Notes: generated by a model from the letters alone, not told the origin. A stretch of DNA of 5,516 nt from an uncultured bacterium (GCA_934845495.1 CAKWRB010000090.1:1-5516), one strand, 5' to 3'. Shown: positions 1-4,910, numbered from the stretch's first letter. Made by a program: numbers and translations.

Positions 1-360
1 GGCCTGGGAATCCGTGTTCTGGGCGAACTGACCAAGGATAAGCTGGATCTGCTGCGGGAAGCCGATGCAATCTTCCGCGAGGAACTGCACCTGGCCGGCC
101 TGGATCGGGAGATCAACCAGTACTTCGCTGTCCTGACCAATATGCGCTCGGTGGGCGTAATGGGCGACGGCCGTACCTACGACTACACCATTGCCCTGCG
201 CGGTGTGGTAACCAGCGACTTCATGACCGCTGAGTGGGCCCGCATCCCCTACGAGGTGCTGGACAAGGTGTCCCGCCGGATCGTCAACGAGGTAAAGAAT
301 GTCAACCGCATCGTGTACGACATCACCTCCAAGCCCCCGGCAACCATTGAGTGGGAATAA
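1..360 (+). CDS. guaA: GMP synthase (glutamine-hydrolysing), C-terminal part; 5' end outside window
   Basis: The frame is open from base 1 and ends at TAA 358-360, giving the last 119 residues. GMP synthase converts XMP to GMP using ATP and ammonia from glutamine, in the cytoplasm, as the last step of guanine nucleotide synthesis. The visible part is the C-terminal dimerisation domain. It contains [10 protein letters not shown] near its start, then [34 protein letters not shown] and the family's characteristic end KPPATIEWE. These match the GuaA C-terminus almost word for word as I recall it from E. coli. The glutaminase and ATP-pyrophosphatase domains lie upstream of the window. The gene has its own strong terminator and seems unrelated in function to the cluster that follows. 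Only the 5' truncation by the window edge is unusual. Confidence 0.97.
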   Translation, partial: GLGIRVLGELTKDKLDLLREADAIFREELHLAGLDREINQYFAVLTNMRSVGVMGDGRTYDYTIALRGVVTSDFMTAEWARIPYEVLDKVSRRIVNEVKNVNRIVYDITSKPPATIEWE

Positions 361-378
361 GTTAAATAGGCTTTTGAG

Positions 379-427
379 TCCCGAAAAACCTTGATATTAC
401 AGGGTTTTTCGGGATTCTTGTTTTTTT
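379..427 (+). terminator. Intrinsic terminator of guaA
   Basis: A perfect 12-bp stem, TCCCGAAAAACC (379-390) with GGTTTTTCGGGA (403-414), encloses a 12-nt loop. It is followed by TTCTTG and seven T residues. It starts 19 bases after the guaA stop codon, as expected for a Rho-independent terminator. Confidence 0.93.
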
Positions 428-601
428 ATTTACACAAAATGGCTGCATCAGCCAAGTTTTTTGTAGCCGGTCTCCTTTTCAGCCATCGCATGAAGCGGAT
501 CGCTGCTTCATTCCGTTGATCCCAGTACAGGCGCTGCATACAATGAATCTCTGCGGCTGCTCTTCTCCAGTGCAGAGTTTTGAAAATTCACAAAAAAGCT
601 A
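428..601. other. Intergenic stretch with small stem-loops, no clear gene
   Basis: Between the guaA terminator and the tetR promoter I see no convincing gene. Three stem-loops are visible. TGGCTG-CAT-CAGCCA (440-454) has a T-run two or three bases later and could be a second, weaker terminator. TGAAGC...GCTTCA (491-510) has a nested AGCG-GAT-CGCT. CTCTGC...GCAGAG (549-577) has an inner CTG/CAG pairing and is followed by TTTT. A 37-codon open frame on the minus strand (539 to 426) starts at ATG, but it has no ribosome binding site at a usual distance and runs into the terminator T-tract, so I do not call it a gene. Confidence 0.45.
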
Positions 602-630
602 TTGACAAATCCGGCTGTGATTCGTATAAT
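602..630 (+). promoter_or_regulatory. Consensus sigma-A promoter of tetR
   Basis: TTGACA (602-607) and TATAAT (625-630) are both exact consensus hexamers with the ideal 17-bp spacer. Transcription would start near 636-638, leaving a short leader of about 30 nt before the tetR start codon. So strong a promoter in front of a repressor implies that it is held down by autorepression, consistent with the palindrome overlapping the start site. Confidence 0.93.
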
Positions 631-643
631 GAACATTGTTCAG
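630..643. promoter_or_regulatory. Putative TetR operator 1
   Basis: TGAACATTGTTCAG contains a perfect palindrome, TGAACA-T-TGTTCA (630-642). It begins on the last base of the -10 box and covers the predicted transcription start, where a bound repressor would block RNA polymerase. A site with 12 of 14 identical bases recurs at 1263-1276. Binding by the adjacent TetR protein is inferred from position and repetition. Confidence 0.7.
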
Positions 644-665
644 ATTGAAGAGAGGAGCGGACACT

Positions 666-1223
666 ATGAATACGGTTGTGACTTCCAAAGAGCAGATCCT
701 CCAGACCAGCCGGGAACTGATCCGACAGCAGGGCTGTTCCACTGTCAGCATTCGTTCGGTGGCTGCGGCCTGCGGCGTTTCGGTCGGCTCGATCTACAAC
801 TACTTTGACTCCAAGGCCGAACTGGTCGGAGCCACAGTAGAAAGCGTTTGGTGCGAGATTTTCCACCGTCCGGAGGATGAGGCGGTATTCCGGGATACCG
901 AGGCCTGCATCGCCTGGATGTATGAACGAATGGAATATGGGTGCAAGCAATATCCCGGCTTCTTCACCCTGCACTCCCTTGGGTTCATGCGGGAGGATAA
1001 GCTGGATGGAAAACGGCGGATGCAGCAGACCTGGCAGCACATTCTGGATGGGCTGTGCATGGTCCTCAAGCACGATGCCCGGATCCGGCCCGATGCCTTC
1101 ACCGAACAGTTCACAGCAGAAAAAGTTGCAGATGTGCTGTTCTCGCTGATGCTCTCGGCGCTGCTGCGGCAGGATTACGATCCCACTGCGATCCTGGAGA
1201 TCATCCGCAGAACACTGTATTGA
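666..1223 (+). CDS. TetR/AcrR-family transcriptional regulator
   Basis: This is a 185-residue protein of normal TetR length. TetR proteins are cytoplasmic dimeric repressors that leave DNA when a small ligand binds the C-terminal domain. The N-terminal helix-turn-helix spans about residues 10-55. ILQTSRELIRQQGCSTVSIR leads into VAAACGVSVGSIYNYFDSK, with the family's characteristic G-S-I-Y-N-Y-F in the recognition helix. The C-terminal half is helical and divergent, so the ligand cannot be guessed. I chose ATG 666 because AGAGGAG (651-657) lies 8 nt upstream; the in-frame TTG at 636 would coincide with the transcription start. The gene has an ideal promoter, an operator-like palindrome over its start site, and its own terminator. 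It is followed on the same strand by three membrane protein genes, its likely targets together with itself. Confidence 0.93.
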   Translation: MNTVVTSKEQILQTSRELIRQQGCSTVSIRSVAAACGVSVGSIYNYFDSKAELVGATVESVWCEIFHRPEDEAVFRDTEACIAWMYERMEYGCKQYPGFFTLHSLGFMREDKLDGKRRMQQTWQHILDGLCMVLKHDARIRPDAFTEQFTAEKVADVLFSLMLSALLRQDYDPTAILEIIRRTLY

Positions 1224-1224
1224 G

Positions 1225-1250
1225 ATTCCCACCCCGATGTGGGAATTTTT
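1225..1250 (+). terminator. Intrinsic terminator between tetR and the membrane genes
   Basis: A perfect 8-bp stem, ATTCCCAC (1225-1232) with GTGGGAAT (1239-1246), has a 6-nt loop and runs into TTTTT. It begins two bases after the tetR stop codon. The short stem and T-run suggest partial termination, so tetR transcripts may still read into the membrane genes. Confidence 0.75.
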
Positions 1251-1262
1251 CACCTGGGAAAC

Positions 1263-1276
1263 TGAACGATGTTCAG
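1263..1276. promoter_or_regulatory. Putative TetR operator 2, before the membrane-gene trio
   Basis: TGAACGATGTTCAG matches operator 1 at 12 of 14 positions. With the preceding C it forms CTGAAC-N3-GTTCAG, a 6-3-6 inverted repeat. It lies between the tetR terminator and the AAGGAGG ribosome binding site (1279-1285). A weak extended -10-like TGG-GAAACT (1255-1263) ends on the first base of the palindrome, the same arrangement as at operator 1, but no -35 box is evident. The site could repress a weak local promoter or block read-through polymerase. Function is inferred. Confidence 0.62.
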
Positions 1277-1291
1277 ACAAGGAGGATGCAC

Positions 1292-1711
1292 ATGAAAGTT
1301 AAACGAAATACCCTGCTGCTTCTCGCTGCACTGGTGTGGAGCATCGCCGGAGTCAATGTCCTCCGGGTCGGAATGGTGGTCTATCCTGCCTACCTCACCA
1401 TATGGAACGCTCTGCTCTCCCTGCTGGTCTTTGCAGTATTCCAGCAGTTTGTCTTTGGAAAGCTGGTGAAAAAACATACGGCCAGGATCTGCGCCTATCA
1501 AGACGAGCGGCTTTTCTTTCTGAAGTTCTTTGATGGAAAATCCTTCGCCATCATGGCCGGAATGATGCTGGGTGGAATCGCTCTGCGGGCCAGCGGACTG
1601 ACTCCGGATGGATTCATTGCCGTCTTTTACACCGGGCTGGGCGCCTCGCTGCTGCTGGCTGGGCTGCGGTTCGGGAAAAACTATGGCAGGGCACTCTCTG
1701 CCGCTATCTGA
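1292..1711 (+). CDS. Small integral membrane protein, about 4 TM segments, unnamed family
   Basis: I do not recognise a named family for this 139-residue protein. Hydrophobic segments lie at about residues 8-29, 33-54, 83-101 and 107-126. A charged central loop (about 56-82, KLVKKHTARICAYQDER) separates two pairs of helices. The halves resemble each other: GVNVLRVG (20-27), P32 and GK (56-57) correspond to GGIALRASG (94-102), P105 and GK (128-129), suggesting an ancient internal duplication. ATG 1292 was chosen because AAGGAGG (1279-1285) ends 6 nt upstream; the in-frame ATG at 1286 abuts that site. It is the first of three same-strand membrane genes, 38 bases from the next, and is preceded by a copy of the TetR operator. 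No enzymatic motif is visible, and its role is unknown. Confidence 0.85.
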   Translation: MKVKRNTLLLLAALVWSIAGVNVLRVGMVVYPAYLTIWNALLSLLVFAVFQQFVFGKLVKKHTARICAYQDERLFFLKFFDGKSFAIMAGMMLGGIALRASGLTPDGFIAVFYTGLGASLLLAGLRFGKNYGRALSAAI

Positions 1712-1749
1712 AAACAAACATGACTGATGATTAAAAAGGAGATGCTACT

Positions 1750-2415
1750 ATGCAGGCTATTGCAGAAACTCTGTTCGACATTGTCTATCTGGTTACCGTC
1801 ATCACCCTTGGCATCAAGATGATCCAGGGCAGCAAGGGCAACACCCAGTTCCGTCTGTTCGGTATCATGGCTGTGGTACTGGGCGCTGGTGACTCGTTCC
1901 ACCTGGTTCCCCGTGCCATCGCCCTCTGCACCACCGGACTGGAAAACTACACCGTTGCCCTGGGCGCTGGTAAGTGGATCACCTCGGTGACCATGACCAT
2001 CTTCTATGTCCTGCTCTACTATGTATGGCGGCAGCGCTACCATGTGCAGGGGAAGAACGGTCTGACTGCGCTGGTTTACGGACTGGCCGGTGTGCGCATT
2101 GCCCTGTGCATGATGCCCCAGAACCAGTGGCTGAGCGCCGATGCACCCCTCTCCTGGGGCATCTACCGCAACATTCCCTTTGCCCTGCTGGGCCTGCTGA
2201 TCATTGTGCTGTTCTACCGCAGCGTCAAGGAGCATCAGGACACCGCATTCCGTTGGATGTGGCTGACCATCGTGCTGAGCTTTGGCTTCTATATCCCGGT
2301 GGTGCTGTGGGCAGATACCATTCCCCTGGTTGGCATGTTGATGATCCCCAAGACCTGCGCCTATGTCTGGACTGTGTGGATCGGCTATTCCGCTATGAAA
2401 AAAGAGTGCAGATAA
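1750..2415 (+). CDS. Integral membrane protein, about 7 TM segments, unknown function
   Basis: This 221-residue hydrophobic protein has membrane segments at roughly residues 8-25, 36-58, 76-95, 103-121, 140-157, 167-186 and 191-214. Polar residues within or beside the membrane stand out: G-D-S-F-H-L-V-P-R at 47-55, R116, the I-Y-R-N-I-P-F motif at 138-144, and K201 in the last helix. Such residues usually mark a transport path, ligand pocket or cofactor site, but I recognise no named family and assign no function. The start ATG is supported by AAGGAG (1736-1741), 8 nt upstream. The stop codon is followed immediately by the ribosome binding site of the next gene, so the two are surely cotranscribed and perhaps translationally coupled. 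Control by the upstream TetR is inferred from the operator before the preceding gene. Confidence 0.87.
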   Translation: MQAIAETLFDIVYLVTVITLGIKMIQGSKGNTQFRLFGIMAVVLGAGDSFHLVPRAIALCTTGLENYTVALGAGKWITSVTMTIFYVLLYYVWRQRYHVQGKNGLTALVYGLAGVRIALCMMPQNQWLSADAPLSWGIYRNIPFALLGLLIIVLFYRSVKEHQDTAFRWMWLTIVLSFGFYIPVVLWADTIPLVGMLMIPKTCAYVWTVWIGYSAMKKECR

Positions 2416-2430
2416 GGGAGGAATCACGCA

Positions 2431-2844
2431 ATGAAACGCTATGCAAACAACGCACTTTTCTATTCGATCCTCGCCATGGTTGGCGGGGTATTCTACCGGG
2501 AATTCACAAAGCTGAGCGGCTTTGTCGGCGAGACCACCCTTTCGGTGGTACATACCCACTACTTCCTGCTGGGCATGGTGATCTTTCTCCTGCTGCTTCT
2601 GCTGGAAAAGAACTTCTCCTTCTCCGGCCCGAAAACCGGAAAGATCCTGGCTGTCTACCACACCGGACTCAATCTGACAGCCGGTATGCTGGTAGTCCGC
2701 GGTGTTCCCCAGGTGCTGGGTACCACCCTTTCCCACGGCATGGATGCTGCCATCTCCGGCATGGCTGGAATCGGGCACATCCTGCTGGGTGTCAGCCTGG
2801 TGCTGCTGCTCCTGCAGATCAAGCGGAGCGTTGCTGAACGCTGA
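2431..2844 (+). CDS. DUF2871-family membrane protein
   Basis: The 137-residue protein matches my memory of the DUF2871 family found in Firmicutes and Actinobacteria, including its usual length. Key stretches are GGVFYREFTKLSGF (18-31), TTLSVVHTHYFLLGM (35-49), VVRGVPQVLG (88-97) and AAISGMAGIGHILLG (106-120). Four membrane segments are likely at about 8-22, 43-59, 70-88 and 112-130. Histidines H41, H43, H77, H102 and H116 lie at or near membrane segments; the VHTH...LGM pattern recalls haem-ligating histidines in small oxidase-like membrane proteins, but that is speculation. The family has no established function. GGGAGG (2416-2421) directly follows the upstream stop codon and lies 9 nt before the ATG. 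This is the last gene of the cluster, closed by a strong terminator. Confidence 0.88.
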   Translation: MKRYANNALFYSILAMVGGVFYREFTKLSGFVGETTLSVVHTHYFLLGMVIFLLLLLLEKNFSFSGPKTGKILAVYHTGLNLTAGMLVVRGVPQVLGTTLSHGMDAAISGMAGIGHILLGVSLVLLLLQIKRSVAER

Positions 2845-2877
2845 TTCAACCGCTCCGGAACCCCAATCACCGGAGTG

Positions 2878-2914
2878 AAAAATCCCCCTGTTTACAAAAA
2901 CAGGGGGATTTTTT
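2878..2914. terminator. Bidirectional terminator between convergent genes
   Basis: AAAAATCCCCCTGTTT (2878-2893) pairs perfectly with AAACAGGGGGATTTTT (2898-2913) around a 4-nt ACAA loop. Read rightward it ends in TTTTTT, serving the membrane cluster. Read leftward it ends in ATTTTTCAC, serving the glycosylase gene. A weaker CTCCGG/CCGGAG stem lies just before it (2853-2875), and a GC-rich stem without a T-run lies at 2933-2956 beside the glycosylase stop codon. Confidence 0.93.
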
Positions 2915-2962
2915 CTGGTCTGATATACTCCGGCCCGGTGGCGTGATGCGCCGGGCTTCGGT

Positions 2963-3601
2963 TCAGTTGATCTGCGCAAGGCTGGTGCTTCCGGTCACCT
3001 CGTCCGAGAGGTGCCACAGATAGATGGAGGCCGCCGACGCATGGGGGTGATAGGCTCTGGCAATGGCGTCAAACTGTTTTTTGTTCAGGCCCTCCAGCCC
3101 ATAGGCGGTCATCATGCCGCGGCGGATGCCCAGGTCCTTGTAGCTGATCACATCCGGCCGGCCCATGGCAAAGATCATCAGCATCTGGGCCGTCCACTCC
3201 CCCACACCGGGCAGTGCGGAGAGCACCCGGACGATTTCCGGGTCGGAGAGGGACTGGAGATGCTCCAGATCCGTTTCGCCACTGAGGACCGAGTGAGCGA
3301 TCCGGCTGAGGTTTTCAGCCTTGCGCATGGACATTCCGCACTGCTGGATCTCCTGCGGGGTGAGATCGGCCAGCGCCTGTGGGGAAATCGCACCGCCGCA
3401 CCGCTCCACCAGGCGGCCAAACACCGTTGCCGCTGCCTTTTTGGAGATAAGCTGGGAGACGATACTGCTGCACAGCGCAGTGAACAGATCCTCCTTCATG
3501 GGGCGGTACAGCTCCCCGAGCCGGCGGATATGCGCTCCCAGCACCGGGTCGGCCTGGCAGAGATACTCCCGTACCGGGGCAGAGCAATCCACATACTTCA
3601 T
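2963..3601 (-). CDS. DNA-3-methyladenine glycosylase, short AlkA type (HhH-GPD)
   Basis: This 212-residue protein belongs to the helix-hairpin-helix GPD superfamily. Such enzymes flip out and excise alkylated bases such as 3-methyladenine, starting base excision repair. Visible signatures are SSIVSQLISKKAAATV (45-60), the hairpin LPGVGEWTAQM (130-140), and YKDLGIRRG (154-162), in which D156 is the expected catalytic aspartate that follows the hairpin. E. coli AlkA is about 280 residues with an extra N-terminal domain. This form lacks it and resembles short eukaryotic or bacterial Mag1/AlkA2-type enzymes. The start ATG (3601-3599) is preceded by AAAGGAG (3616-3610) with 8 nt spacing. It lies downstream of corA, but a terminator ends only about 5 bases before this ribosome binding site, and no separate promoter was recognised. 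It probably lives on read-through or on a promoter hidden in the corA 3' end. Confidence 0.9.
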   Translation of the reverse strand: MKYVDCSAPVREYLCQADPVLGAHIRRLGELYRPMKEDLFTALCSSIVSQLISKKAAATVFGRLVERCGGAISPQALADLTPQEIQQCGMSMRKAENLSRIAHSVLSGETDLEHLQSLSDPEIVRVLSALPGVGEWTAQMLMIFAMGRPDVISYKDLGIRRGMMTAYGLEGLNKKQFDAIARAYHPHASAASIYLWHLSDEVTGSTSLAQIN

Positions 3602-3620
3602 GACAACCTCTCCTTTCCGT

Positions 3621-3664
3621 ACAAAAAAGGAGCCGAACCTCTTGCTGCAAAGCGGCCAGCTCCT
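3621..3664 (-). terminator. Intrinsic terminator downstream of corA
   Basis: On the minus strand AGGAGC (3664-3659) pairs with GCTCCT (3633-3628). Additional CG pairs lie inside, and TTTTTTGT follows directly. It starts about 19 bases after the corA stop codon. The stem has small bulges and a long loop, so termination may be incomplete, and it sits almost against the ribosome binding site of the glycosylase gene. Confidence 0.72.
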
Positions 3665-3682
3665 ATAAAATACAGAGATCGT

Positions 3683-4615
3683 TTACTTGAACATACCCAG
3701 TTTGGCCAGGATCACAGTGCTGAGCGCCATCAGTACCAGGGTGACGGCGATGGGCACATACATGGTCACACCGCTGAAGCCCACCACATTCATGCCATAG
3801 AAGCCAAAGACAATGTTCGGAATGGCCATGACGATGGTGACAGCTGCCAGGATCTTCATCACGATGTTGAGGTTGTTGGAGATGATCGAGGCAAAGGCAT
3901 CCATGGTGCCGGACAGGATTCCCGAGTAGATGTTGCACATCTCGATGGCCTGCTTAATCTCGATCAGCACATCTTCCAGCAGATCCTGATCCTCTTCATA
4001 CAGCTTGATGATCCGGCCGCGGAGGATCTTCTCCAGTGTCAGCTCGTTGGATTTGAGCGAGGTGGAGAAGTACACAAGGCTCTTCTCCAGACCCAGCAGC
4101 TGGAACAGCTCCTTGTTCTGCATCGAGCGGTGCAGCTGGGTCTCGGTGGCCAGAGACAGCCGGTCGATCTGCTTCAGGTAAATCTGGAACCGAGCTGCTA
4201 CACGCAGCAGGATTGCCAGCAGGAAGCGCGTTTTCTGGTGGGTCTGAACCCCCTTGACCCGCCCCTCGGCAAACTCGTTGATGATGAGGGTCTCCCGGGC
4301 GGATACGGTGATGAAGTTGGCCGGCGTGAGGATGATGCCGATGGAAGTGGTGGTGTAGACAACCGTCTTTTCCTCCTGCTCCTCCTCCATGTAGGGCACA
4401 TCGATGATCACCAGGGTCTGGCCATCTTCGCTTTCGATACGGGAGCTCTCCTCCTCATCCAGTGCCGCACTGATGTACTGGGCATCCACACCCAGCTCCT
4501 CGATCAGGTAGTGGATCTCGTCCGGAGTGGGGCACACGGCCGATACCCAGCAGCCCTCGCTGTACTTCGGCAGTTCGGTCATACGGTTTTCCTGTGTCTT
4601 GTAGAATTTGATCAC
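3683..4615 (-). CDS. corA: CorA-family divalent cation (Mg2+) transporter
   Basis: The 310-residue protein has the CorA plan: a large cytoplasmic N-terminal domain (about 1-240), a long stalk helix leading to the membrane, two C-terminal membrane segments (about 253-272 and 284-305), and the signature YGMN (273-276) at the end of the first. CorA forms a pentameric channel in the cytoplasmic membrane for Mg2+ and sometimes Co2+ or Ni2+. SNNLNIVMKILAAVTIVMAI (246-265) is typical of Firmicutes members. The loop after GMN (VVGFSGVTMY) lacks the acidic MPEL-like residues of classical CorA, so ion preference is uncertain. The start is GTG (4615-4613), with GGAGG (4627-4623) 7 nt upstream. The gene has a leader of about 135 nt with a small ORF and a hairpin over its ribosome binding site, suggesting control at translation or by attenuation. 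Confidence 0.93.
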   Translation of the reverse strand: MIKFYKTQENRMTELPKYSEGCWVSAVCPTPDEIHYLIEELGVDAQYISAALDEEESSRIESEDGQTLVIIDVPYMEEEQEEKTVVYTTTSIGIILTPANFITVSARETLIINEFAEGRVKGVQTHQKTRFLLAILLRVAARFQIYLKQIDRLSLATETQLHRSMQNKELFQLLGLEKSLVYFSTSLKSNELTLEKILRGRIIKLYEEDQDLLEDVLIEIKQAIEMCNIYSGILSGTMDAFASIISNNLNIVMKILAAVTIVMAIPNIVFGFYGMNVVGFSGVTMYVPIAVTLVLMALSTVILAKLGMFK

Positions 4616-4623
4616 ACTGATTC

Positions 4624-4642
4624 CTCCTCAATCCCAGAGGAA
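4624..4642 (-). promoter_or_regulatory. Hairpin that would mask the corA ribosome binding site
   Basis: On the minus strand TTCCTC (4642-4637) can pair with GAGGAG (4629-4624): five Watson-Crick pairs plus one G-U, with a 7-nt loop. The downstream arm contains most of the corA Shine-Dalgarno GAGGAGG. The leader ORF stop codon TGA (4630-4628) lies at the start of that arm, so a ribosome finishing the leader ORF would melt the hairpin. The pairing is seen; the regulatory effect is inferred. Confidence 0.4.
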
Positions 4643-4705
4643 CCTCCGGGCTCCCCTGGCTGTATTCTGCATTTCTATCCTGCAACTTCCAGGGTCTGCG
4701 CCCAT
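4628..4705 (-). CDS. Candidate corA leader ORF, 25 residues
   Basis: A 25-codon frame runs from ATG (4705-4703) to TGA (4630-4628). The peptide begins MGADPGSCRIEM and ends ARRFLWD. It is preceded by AGGAGGTGGATC (minus strand 4721-4710), almost a full complement of the 16S rRNA 3' end; AGGAGG lies 10 nt before the ATG. This ribosome binding site is stronger than that of corA. The TGA overlaps the start of the corA Shine-Dalgarno, leaving 12 bases between the stop and the corA GTG, which suits translational coupling. Four arginine codons, three of them AGG, lie in the frame. It sits wholly within the predicted corA leader. By analogy with leader ORFs before Salmonella corA and mgtA it may sense translation conditions; that role is inference, and chance remains possible for so short a frame. 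Confidence 0.5.
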   Translation of the reverse strand: MGADPGSCRIEMQNTARGARRFLWD

Positions 4706-4757
4706 CTGCGATCCACCTCCTGTGCTGTCTGGCAGCTACTGTTGTTCTATCTCTATC

Positions 4758-4785
4758 ATTCTATCACACACAGAGGAAATTTCAA
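4758..4785 (-). promoter_or_regulatory. Putative corA promoter with extended -10
   Basis: On the minus strand TTGAAA (4785-4780) and TAGAAT (4763-4758) are separated by 16 bp, and TGA directly before TAGAAT supplies the TGn extended -10 element. Each hexamer differs from consensus in only one or two positions. The start would be near 4750, giving a leader of about 135 nt before corA. No better candidate was seen in this gap. Confidence 0.6.
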
Positions 4786-4858
4786 CCGACTGGGGCGATT
4801 TTCCGGTGAATTTCAGCGTTTTTCCGCCTCCGGGTGTTTCAGAACGCTGCTCTTCGGC

Positions 4859-4893
4859 AAATTTGGCGAAATTCTGTGAAATTCGGGCAAAAT
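4859..4893. repeat. A-tracts phased at 10 bp
   Basis: AAATT or AAAAT runs start at 4859, 4869, 4879 and 4889, exactly 10 bp apart, in units such as GGCGAAATTC and TGTGAAATTC. Related AAATTT and AATTT runs lie at 4777 and 4809. A-tracts in phase with the helix bend DNA. The array lies about 75-105 bp upstream of the corA -35 box and downstream of the aminotransferase terminator, outside any gene. Confidence 0.55.
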
Positions 4894-4910
4894 CGATGCA
4901 TCTGCCCGGT

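Noticed and set aside
426..539. A 37-codon minus-strand ORF starting MQRLYWDQRNEA.
   Set aside because: It has no Shine-Dalgarno at a normal distance and no recognised homologue, and it ends in the guaA terminator T-tract. It is kept only as a possible gene remnant.
1104..1112. GAACAGTTC inside tetR as a third operator.
   Set aside because: It is a coding sequence with different half-site spacing from the two intergenic sites, so probably chance.
588..1280. A 230-codon minus-strand frame opposite tetR.
   Set aside because: It spans the tetR promoter, gene and terminator, has low-complexity antisense composition and shows no domain.
1750..2415. A microbial rhodopsin, suggested by about seven helices and a lysine (K201) in the last one.
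   Set aside because: The sequence around K201 and the other helices lacks rhodopsin motifs; helix count and one lysine are not enough.
1681..2979. A 432-codon open frame on the minus strand under the membrane genes.
   Set aside because: It is a shadow of the plus-strand genes at 1750 and 2431, which have ribosome binding sites, hydrophobic segments and family matches. It also crosses the bidirectional terminator.
4616..4750. An M-box or other known metal riboswitch in the corA leader.
   Set aside because: I could not find the conserved M-box core or a yybP-ykoY-like core, and no terminator hairpin with a T-run precedes corA.
3011..4879. A 622-codon open frame on the plus strand covering both corA and the glycosylase gene.
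   Set aside because: It is antisense to two well-recognised genes. Its sequence is rich in H, Q, D and G without family motifs, typical of the mirror frame of GC-rich codons.
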